A DNA stretch of 64,000 nucleotides from Trichomonas vaginalis G3 (Eukaryota > Parabasalia > Trichomonadida > Trichomonadidae). Of this stretch, positions 55,199 through 62,125 are shown piece by piece. A program made the position numbers and the translations under genes. Within the stretch, counting starts at the first letter, position 1. Each line of letters begins with the position of its first letter. The notes under the pieces were generated by a model. It was not told the DNA's origin and did no database searches. It worked only from the letters and a program-made list of their open reading frames with translations. The stretch covers positions 3,038,001 to 3,102,000 of the forward strand of contig NC_067205.1 in NCBI RefSeq assembly GCF_026262505.1, read 5' to 3'.

Positions 55199-56839
55199 TT
55201 AAACATTTCTATTCATCAATATTTCATCATATGAACTTCTATACTGTGGTGGTGTACCTGTTAGATGATATTTCAAACCTTCATCCGGTGTCCATGTCCA
55301 ATATGTAGTCCTAGTAAACCAAACCTGAGGAGGATTTGTCACCTTTGAACAGTAAGTGTCATTTTTACCCTGAATGATTGGATAAGCTTTCACTTGTACT
55401 GTAACTTGTGAGTTGAAAGTTTCTAATCCATCAAAGAATATACCCGCTCCATCACGTTGAACTGGAATAGTGCATAAGAATGAAGTTTGGTCTTTCCATG
55501 TTCTAGCTAATGGCGTGCCATCATCTGCATTCAGTGGTCTAGTTAATGAGTCCTCGTATTCTTCCGTGCATTCATTCACCCCATCTAAATCAGAAGCTTG
55601 AAGCATACGTGTAAAGAATATGTCACCCACTGTGGTCATCGCTTGATCGGGGAAGTTTCTGGAATCTATAGTGACCTGAAGACCTCGAAGCATTGGATTT
55701 TCTAAAACTGTTCTTTGCATTGCATTCTTCTGAAATGCTAACACAACATCTGTAACATTATGACGAGCGTATGAGAAATCTGAGCTAATACCTTCAGGAG
55801 TGATGCAACCTCCATTTATTGAACGAACGTCAATATGTTGAGCTGGAATCATGAATGGATCTTCCTTACTGAATAAACGTGGTATTGCTTTAACCGATTC
55901 TTCAATTAAACCGTATCCTGGTGTAATGCATTTATCCTCTAAAACTTCCATCTTTGTGCATGAAATAATAACGTCATCAACTGTTGCGTCAGCAGATGTA
56001 GCGGCTAAGCTTGTAATTAATTTGGCAGGAAGTCCGATTTGTTGGAATTTGCGATCATATTTATAAACATGATTCATAATCTTTTCATAATTTTCATCAG
56101 TTATCTTTTCATAAACGTAATTTTGTAAATCAGCAACTCTTAACGGGTCAACCTGACAAAATACTAAAGTATCCCTGAAAACATAATATTTAAGAATGAT
56201 ATCACCAAATGATTTAGGATAATCATCGAACGCCTGAAATGCTAACAAATCATTTACCGGAATAATCATATCAAAAGTGACATCAACTTCTTCATTTGCG
56301 TTCTTGAAAACTTCTGAAGGGTCAATATATTTACCACATACTGAGTTATCATATTTTTGAACATTATTATATAACGAATGAACAAACTTTTTAACTTTCC
56401 TTTCTGATTTTGGTTTATATGTTGCAAATGCGAAAGATTCACGGACGCAATCCATCTGAAGATAACCGGCATCACCTCTTTCGGTTTCTACTTCTAATTG
56501 TTTAAAGTTTTGATTTGATGATTTGTAACCAACGAATAAACGCATGCATTTAAAAGCGGCATCACATGTGAAAGCTTTATTTGAAACTAGAGTTGCTTTA
56601 ACTTTGCGTTTAATATATGTGTCACCTAATTGGTTCACATCATGAGCTGGATTTGTAATTCTTAAATGAGTTTGTTTATCATCAAAATATGGAGCATCAG
56701 AGTCATAGCATGAACTTTCAAGTTCTCTATAATATCTTCTACCGTCATTCTTTGCGAATATTTCATTTATCTTTTCGAATGAATGAAACACATTTCCATT
56801 AATCGGTTTAGTGTTTGGCACCAAATAGTTAGTCGTCAT
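55199..56839 (-). CDS. Major capsid protein (double jelly-roll type, element 2)
   Basis: 546 residues, intact. Beta-rich with few Lys-rich runs; segments include MTTNYLVPNTKPINGNVF, TFDMIIPVNDLLAFQAFDDY, NYVYEKITDENYEKI, DVVLAFQKNAMQRTVLENP and a late YHLTGTPPQYRSSYDE. Length and position beside the packaging ATPase fit Polinton major capsid proteins, which fold as two jelly-rolls and form trimers. The element-1 region at 10512-12110 has matching landmarks. The structural fold is inferred. Confidence 0.68.
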   Translation of the reverse strand: MTTNYLVPNTKPINGNVFHSFEKINEIFAKNDGRRYYRELESSCYDSDAPYFDDKQTHLRITNPAHDVNQLGDTYIKRKVKATLVSNKAFTCDAAFKCMRLFVGYKSSNQNFKQLEVETERGDAGYLQMDCVRESFAFATYKPKSERKVKKFVHSLYNNVQKYDNSVCGKYIDPSEVFKNANEEVDVTFDMIIPVNDLLAFQAFDDYPKSFGDIILKYYVFRDTLVFCQVDPLRVADLQNYVYEKITDENYEKIMNHVYKYDRKFQQIGLPAKLITSLAATSADATVDDVIISCTKMEVLEDKCITPGYGLIEESVKAIPRLFSKEDPFMIPAQHIDVRSINGGCITPEGISSDFSYARHNVTDVVLAFQKNAMQRTVLENPMLRGLQVTIDSRNFPDQAMTTVGDIFFTRMLQASDLDGVNECTEEYEDSLTRPLNADDGTPLARTWKDQTSFLCTIPVQRDGAGIFFDGLETFNSQVTVQVKAYPIIQGKNDTYCSKVTNPPQVWFTRTTYWTWTPDEGLKYHLTGTPPQYRSSYDEILMNRNV

Positions 56840-56908
56840 TTATTAATAAATAAAAAATCAAAAATAAAAGATGAAAATGAATTTTTAATTTTAATGAAAT
56901 AATCAACT

Positions 56909-57124
56909 ATGGCTGCAGGTATATTTAAGAAACTGTGGGATAAAGTAAAAAGAGGAGCGAGTAAAGTTTGGGAAACATTGAAGAAGGGAGCAAATTGGAT
57001 ATTTAAGAATAAAGAAGCAATTAGTGACATTGCTGAATCAATAACACCAAAAGCTGTCCCAATAAGAGAAGTTTTAAATAAAGGAGAAAAAGTTTATCAA
57101 AGACTACAACCGATACTAAGATAA
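56909..57124 (+). CDS. Amphipathic small virion-type protein (copy 1)
   Basis: 71 residues: MAAGIFKKLWDKVKRGAS, then Trp/Lys/Gly helix (KVWETLKKGANWIFKNK) and a longer tail. The first 35 residues form a basic amphipathic helix with Trp and Phe on one face, like membrane-active capsid proteins or lytic peptides. It diverges from the capsid gene (70 bases apart). A second, related protein (57185-57421) begins the same way. Confidence 0.6.
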   Translation: MAAGIFKKLWDKVKRGASKVWETLKKGANWIFKNKEAISDIAESITPKAVPIREVLNKGEKVYQRLQPILR

Positions 57125-57184
57125 AAATAATTTTAAGCCGCTAAGCGGTGAGATGATCCATAGGATCTCATATTTATTTTTCCA

Positions 57185-57421
57185 CTATCTACCTCCTATT
57201 TTATTAAGTATTCCTTCAGCTATTCCACCAACTGCGTTACCTGCTTGTGCTCCCATCGCCGGATTACCTGCTTTAGTACCTAATACTCCACCTATGATAG
57301 TTCCTGCCGTTTTCGCTACTGGTGCCAAAAAGTTTGCAACGGATTTAATAATCTTTTTATAAACCCAACCAGCAGCTTTCTTAATTCCATCCCATAATTT
57401 TTTAAAGAATCCTGCCGCCAT
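57185..57421 (-). CDS. Amphipathic small virion-type protein (copy 2)
   Basis: 78 residues: MAAGFFKKLWDGIKKAAG, then Gly/Ala-rich (GTIIGGVLGTKAGNPAMGAQAG) and a short tail. The N-terminus matches that of the protein at 56909 residue for residue in most positions (MAAGxFKKLWD), while the rest differs: a helix plus a glycine-zipper like part. It converges with the first. Such glycine zippers insert in membranes. Role in entry is inference. Confidence 0.6.
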   Translation of the reverse strand: MAAGFFKKLWDGIKKAAGWVYKKIIKSVANFLAPVAKTAGTIIGGVLGTKAGNPAMGAQAGNAVGGIAEGILNKIGGR

Positions 57422-57487
57422 TTCTGATTTAATATTAATTAAAAAATATATTTCATCACTTATATTCTAATTTTTATTTAATGATAA

Positions 57488-57856
57488 ATGAAACCGATTT
57501 TAAAAATAAATGAAACAGAGGAGGAAGAAATAAATGAAAGTGAAAATGTTCAACAAAAAATAAACGTTGTTAAACCAATTACTGAAATAAAATTTTTTTC
57601 ATCTGTTGAAGAATTTAATGACTATTATGCTAATAATAAAAAATTATTTGAAGAATTGACAACGTGTAAATTGAATAAAATGTTTAAAGTTGATGGATTC
57701 AAAATTTCAAAAATAAAAGGAGTGATTAGTTTGAAATCTATTCCTCAATCAAGAATCACCTCATTAATGAAAATTGATGATTTAACAAAAAGAATAGAAG
57801 AGATTGAAGAAAGAATGAATCAAATAATTGATTTCATAAATTCAAATAATCATTAG
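57488..57856 (+). CDS. Small acidic Polinton protein with coiled-coil end
   Basis: 122 residues: MKPILKINETEEEEINESE, then VEEFNDYYANNKKLFEEL and a C-terminal heptad helix (DLTKRIEEIEERMNQIIDFI). Leader TTTTTATTTAATGATAAATG. It lies near the right end, diverging from the amphipathic gene. Unknown. Confidence 0.5.
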   Translation: MKPILKINETEEEEINESENVQQKINVVKPITEIKFFSSVEEFNDYYANNKKLFEELTTCKLNKMFKVDGFKISKIKGVISLKSIPQSRITSLMKIDDLTKRIEEIEERMNQIIDFINSNNH

Positions 57857-58050
57857 TTTCTTAAAGTTCAATGTTGAACTCATCAATTTCTTTTTCTCGT
57901 TTATGAGGTCTTTGATTATGACTCCATTGATTCCATGAAATTAAATATTCTTTATCATTATATTTATACCTCCTTTCGTACCTGTTGTCAAAATGTCATG
58001 TTGTCATCATTTTTAAGAGAAGTTAATTAACCTGGTGACATGGTGACACC
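57857..58050. other. Right subterminal region of element 2
   Basis: Holds the end of a minus-strand frame (YNDKEYLISWNQWSHNQR, then PHKREKEIDEFNIEL) that runs into the iteron-type repeat copy at 57970-58050. No intact gene. Confidence 0.4.
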
Positions 58051-58397
58051 TTCAGTTCTTCAAAAATAATTAATTAATCGCGGAATATCTGACATCATCT
58101 ATATATAGCTTCTTTTATAAAAGATAAAAAATAAATTATTTTAAAATTAATGTTAATTTTTTAATGATTTATTTTTTTAAAATTTTTTTATTTCATTATG
58201 TATGGGTTGAGTGTAAATGTCTTACAATTTTGAAATTTTTTTAAATCTTGATTTATTCAAAAACGTAAGAATAAAAACCGTAAGAATCATACATTTTTTT
58301 ACTTCATATGTTAAAAAAAATGATACAAAATCGCTCGATATTGTATGAATTCTTACGTTTACAAAAAAGGTCACTAAACCCGTCATACCCTACTACT
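58051..58397 (-). repeat. Right terminal inverted repeat of element 2
   Basis: Reverse complement of 39335-39680 with a few differences in A/T tracts. Ends CCCGTCATACCCTACTACT. Confidence 0.93.
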
Positions 58398-58403
58398 AAT
58401 ACT
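58398..58403 (+). repeat. Target site duplication AATACT, right copy of element 2
   Basis: Same six bases as 39329-39334 just outside the other end. Confidence 0.95.
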
Positions 58404-58459
58404 TCTAAATTGGCTATCAATTTTATTTTACAATAAAAATATTTTTTATTAAATAAAAA

Positions 58460-58532
58460 GCCTGTGTAGCTCAACCGGATAGAGCATAAGACTCTTAATC
58501 TTGGGGTTGCCGGCTCTAGTTCCGCCACTGGC
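58460..58532 (+). tRNA. Degenerate tRNA-Lys (anticodon CUU)-like gene
   Basis: 73 bases fold as a tRNA: acceptor GCCTGTG with CACTGGC (one T-T mismatch), D stem GCTC/GAGC, anticodon stem TAAGA/TCTTG around loop CTCTTAA (anticodon CTT), T arm GCCGG...TCCGC. The T stem has a C-C mismatch and the box-B sequence GGCTCTAGTTC departs from GGTTCGANTCC. Together they suggest a tRNA pseudogene or a poorly expressed copy. A T tract (polymerase III terminator) follows at once. Confidence 0.7.
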
Positions 58533-59243
58533 TTTTTTTTCTTTTTAAATTTTCATACGTTATTCCTTTGTTTTTTGGGATTCATCTGCGACCAATGTTG
58601 GTTTTCCTAGAAATACTAAATGATCAAAGTCATAAAACAATTGAACAATTTAACCCAAAAAAATATTTTAAATTTATCCTATTTTCTAAAAGTAATTAAT
58701 GATCTATTAGTCGTTTTCATGCATTAGAAAATGGTGGTGATGGCTTGTAATTGAAGAAATCAATGGAATAGTCCTAGAATACTTATTCATCATACTTTGC
58801 TTTGAGCTGCTGCTTAACAACAATTAATTTAAGTTTGTGATAATATTCCAATCTCGTTGGTTGAGTCTTGCTATTTTTAGGAAACTCAGTCGTTTTGTGA
58901 TTAAGCTTTGAGTATGATAATGGGTCAATTATCGTGGAAATAGATCATTAAGAGGCTAAGCTCTTTCCAAAATTTCTTAGAGAATTTCAGTGATAAGAAC
59001 TATCCCATTAAAAACGGTTATTAAAAGGGGGAGATTTCGCATCTCTCCCCTTTTTTTTGAAAATATTTTCTTTCTGAATCCAGATCCATTTTTCAATGAC
59101 ATCTATAGACGCTTCGAGTAAATGCTTAAAGAAACTTTCGCCTTTACTAAGCAAATCCGCACATCTAGATGTCTAAAGCAATACAATTAAAGAAATAAAG
59201 TAATATTTACATGATTAAAATAAAAATAAACAAAAAATTAAAG
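58533..59243. other. Intergenic region with a hairpin and T-run
   Basis: About 700 bases with no protein frame. At 59026-59065 AAAAGGGGGAGAT pairs with ATCTCTCCCCTTTT across a TTCGC loop, followed by T8, resembling a small-RNA 3' end or terminator. Upstream, smaller hairpins (AGAGGCTAAGCTCT near 58953) occur. It might be an RNA gene; I cannot name it. Confidence 0.4.
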
Positions 59244-61838
59244 TTATTCATCAGGTTCAGTTGTCATTAACTCTGTTGAGCCATAAGTGTATTGGTTCAA
59301 GAAGCCCTCTGAAACACCCTCTGTTTCCACCATCGTTGTGAACATATCAGTTGGCCTTTCGCCAGATTCAGCAGCATTATCTGAGAACTGAAATTTGACA
59401 CTGTTTTCTGATTTCTTCTCTTTCTCGCGGATTCTGGACGGAAATCTCCTGTGTGGAAGCCTGCTCCTTACTGCTCCGATGTCTGACTTACTAACACTGA
59501 TACTGTAACTCTCTGAGTTCGAGTCTGACGAATTTCTACGAATTTGAGAGAAAATTCTTTGGGTTGGAGTGGAAACAGAGGTGGTTGTGGTGGAATATGA
59601 TTCTTCGGATGCCCTTTCTGGCTCTGGGAAGATCATTGTTAAGTTTTTGGTCGAAATAAACTTCTTCTTTGTTAATTTCTTTGGAGGTTCAACACTATTG
59701 GCTCTGACTAGCGATGATGGCCTTTCATTGAAGCCAGTTTCGCTATCAATGGTCCTAAAGGCCGCTCTTCTGATAAATTTCTTAGGAGTTATCTTCTTTT
59801 CGACAATTTTAACACTTTCTACTGGAATTTCTTCATCTGATTTAGCTTCTTTGTGATTTTTAGCTCTGGGAGTTCCAAATGAACCCTTTCTATTTTTAAT
59901 TTCAGATTTTTCGTTAATTTTGATATTAAACAAATTGTTTTCAACTTCTTTTGGCAACAAATTTTCTTGTTTTACATTTGGAGATGGTATTTCAACGGAA
60001 TCTTCTTGCTTTTGCTTGGTATTTGAATCTTTTGAAGATGATTTTTTTCTTTTAGGCGTTTTTTGCTCTTTATGTTCATCTTTAATTGAGTTAGAGCGTT
60101 TTCTCCTCTTAGATTTCTTCTTTTCGTCCGGTTTTGGTCTTTTTGCGATTATTGCTTGAATTTCTTCTTCTGGATCTTTTGTTGAGCATACAACAATCTT
60201 CTTTCCATCTTCTGTACATCTGGCTCTATTTAAAACCCCATTTTCATCAATTGTTTCCAAATAAAATTTCTTATCAAACAATACAACACAAGGCTTGACT
60301 TTCTTTAGCATGTTTGGGTTTGGTTCGAAGTTATCAAGCTTTTCTATTTCTATTTCACTCAAATTTTCCTTTAATTTTGCAGGAAAATTTCCGTATTTCT
60401 CTCTAAAAGCATCAGAGCTCAAAATCATTGGGGATATGGAATATCTTTCGTTGTCTGGTAAAAATACACTTTGTTTTAATTCAAATTCTTCATTTTTAAA
60501 CGAGTTTGGTTTTCTTTTGTAAATTTTCACTTTTGGTTTAGGTAAAACTATTTGATTTTGAACAAACTCCGGAGTGTTCTCTATTATATTGTATGTTTGA
60601 TTGTTTATGTCGGTAATTTCATGAGTTTTCTGAGAATATCGAAAATAAACTTTTTGCTGTGATTTTATTTGGTGTTCTCTCAATGATTCCTCATCAGAAG
60701 CAAATTCTCCGGATAGAGAACTTTCCATTTTTTGAGTATTTGAAATTCTCAAAATATTATTTTCGATTTTCTTGTTTTTTTCAAATAAATTAGTATTTGG
60801 TGGGCTGATTGGATGCAACGAAACGATATCCAACGGAACAACATTAAATTCTGGCAAATTTGGTGGTAATTTGTGTCCATTTTTTGGAATCAGCTGTTCT
60901 ATGGCAACAATTGTATTTGTATTGGGATTTTTATGCTGAGTAATTAGTTTGAAGTATCTCTTTTCAACAGGAGGCGGTTCTTTCATAGGAGTTGGAAGTT
61001 CGAATTCGGAATCTGATTCAAAGTCGTAAATTGATTTGTCGTAAAGTTTGACATCGTGTGGATCTAGGAATGAATAATTTTTGTGCGATTTATGACGCGA
61101 TTTTGACTTTTTTGAGGATTTTTGGATTTTTGGTTCGGAATCTGAATCAGGTATAGACAGCATGCTAATTTCGATACTCTCACCAATGCTTTTCGATCTA
61201 GAGACTTTAGATTTTTTAGATTTTTTTTTCGAACTTGAATTTTCTTTTTTTGCAGTTTCTGCTTCGAACTGATTTTGTATTTTCTCGATTTCTTCCATTG
61301 GTTTATCGGGAAGCTGATTATTTGGTAGAGTTGTCGAGGTATTAGATCTTTTCGTTTTCTTCTTCTTTTTCTTTTTGTTTGTTGGCGTAGCTGGTGTGGA
61401 TGTTACACTGTTATTACTCTGCTCCTCTTTTGATGTTGTAGATTTTCGAGTTTTCCTTCTTTTTGATTTTGAAGTTGAAGGACTGTTTTCTATTGCAGAA
61501 CTTGTCAAAGTTTTCGGAGTTTGTATTGTTGAAGACTTTTCTGTGAATACAGTAACAGGATGATCTTTAATTCTTTCGAATTCTGTCACTGTTTCACCTG
61601 TTTCTGTGTTTGTTTTAGTTATTTTGCGTATATGAACTGTCTGTGAGTACACTTTCTTTTTGCTTTTTGATATTTGATCAAATTCTGGGTCGTCTGATTG
61701 AATTAAAGTAACAGTACCATCGCGATGTTTGATTTTGCGGATGGTTTTATGCTTACCGGAGGCAGATGAAACTTTCTCACTTTGTGTTGCCGCTGATGAT
61801 GCCCTTGGAGGTGGAGTTTCGCCTTCACCAATCTCCAT
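59244..61838 (-). CDS. Large basic Ser/Lys-rich disordered protein
   Basis: 864 residues from the ATG at 61838 (MEIGEGETPPPRASSAATQS), chosen because the AAAAGTGACA box lies three bases upstream; the open frame goes ten codons further. Runs of Lys/Ser/Arg (KKKKKKTKRSNTSTTL; SKKKSKKSKVSRSK), short hydrophobic segments (NGHKLPPNLPEFNVVPLDIV; VKPCVVLFDKKFYLETIDE) and no recognised domain. Composition suggests a nuclear or cytoskeletal linker, perhaps RNA- or DNA-bound through the basic runs. Intact host gene. Confidence 0.6.
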   Translation of the reverse strand: MEIGEGETPPPRASSAATQSEKVSSASGKHKTIRKIKHRDGTVTLIQSDDPEFDQISKSKKKVYSQTVHIRKITKTNTETGETVTEFERIKDHPVTVFTEKSSTIQTPKTLTSSAIENSPSTSKSKRRKTRKSTTSKEEQSNNSVTSTPATPTNKKKKKKKTKRSNTSTTLPNNQLPDKPMEEIEKIQNQFEAETAKKENSSSKKKSKKSKVSRSKSIGESIEISMLSIPDSDSEPKIQKSSKKSKSRHKSHKNYSFLDPHDVKLYDKSIYDFESDSEFELPTPMKEPPPVEKRYFKLITQHKNPNTNTIVAIEQLIPKNGHKLPPNLPEFNVVPLDIVSLHPISPPNTNLFEKNKKIENNILRISNTQKMESSLSGEFASDEESLREHQIKSQQKVYFRYSQKTHEITDINNQTYNIIENTPEFVQNQIVLPKPKVKIYKRKPNSFKNEEFELKQSVFLPDNERYSISPMILSSDAFREKYGNFPAKLKENLSEIEIEKLDNFEPNPNMLKKVKPCVVLFDKKFYLETIDENGVLNRARCTEDGKKIVVCSTKDPEEEIQAIIAKRPKPDEKKKSKRRKRSNSIKDEHKEQKTPKRKKSSSKDSNTKQKQEDSVEIPSPNVKQENLLPKEVENNLFNIKINEKSEIKNRKGSFGTPRAKNHKEAKSDEEIPVESVKIVEKKITPKKFIRRAAFRTIDSETGFNERPSSLVRANSVEPPKKLTKKKFISTKNLTMIFPEPERASEESYSTTTTSVSTPTQRIFSQIRRNSSDSNSESYSISVSKSDIGAVRSRLPHRRFPSRIREKEKKSENSVKFQFSDNAAESGERPTDMFTTMVETEGVSEGFLNQYTYGSTELMTTEPDE

Positions 61839-61840
61839 CC

Positions 61841-61850
61841 TGTCACTTTT
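61841..61850 (-). promoter_or_regulatory. AAAAGTGACA start-proximal box
   Basis: Ten bases AAAAGTGACA on the gene strand end two bases before the ATG at 61838, exactly as in the ankyrin gene at 1609. The match supports that start and suggests a conserved host core-promoter motif. Confidence 0.45.
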
Positions 61851-61920
61851 CGGAATATAAAATAGCAAACCTTATTTTTTGTGACAAATCATGTCAGATA
61901 TTTCATATTGGTGAGATGGA

Positions 61921-61994
61921 AATTGGATGTTGATAGATAGTATCGAGAAAGAAATAAAAACAAAAACAAATTTTTAATCTATCAACATCCAATT
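61921..61994. repeat. 18-bp inverted repeat between two host genes
   Basis: AATTGGATGTTGATAGAT at 61921-61938 is mirrored perfectly at 61977-61994 with an A-rich 38-base loop. It lies after the end of one minus-strand gene and before the promoter of the next. It could form a 3'-end stem or be a decayed insertion. Confidence 0.6.
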
Positions 61995-62125
61995 CAAGAG
62001 ATAAAATCAAAAACAAATTTTTAATCGTCTTATTGCGTTGTTGATATAAAATGATTTTTAATAAAGTAAAATAATGCAAATTCTAATACTAATACAAAAC
62101 ATACAAATAATAAAATAAAGCTGGA

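Larger units (their letters stand above)
39335..58397. mobile_element. Polinton/Maverick element 2 (about 19.1 kb), broken
   Basis: Bounded by ~346-bp inverted repeats that start AGTAGTAGGG, as Polinton ends usually start with AG, and by a perfect 6-bp duplication AATACT. The repeats differ at only a few positions, so insertion was recent. Parts: B-type polymerase with its own HNH module, integrase, primase-polymerase/SF3 helicase, phage-type fibre, minor and major capsid candidates, packaging ATPase and amphipathic small proteins. The ends and about half the genes look whole; there are roughly ten breaks, some of which may be sequence noise. Its proteins are only distantly like those of element 1. 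Confidence 0.93.

Noticed and set aside
58304-58528. Minus-strand frame over the right terminal repeat and tRNA-like gene
   Set aside because: It crosses an element terminus, a target duplication and a tRNA fold, so it is not a gene.
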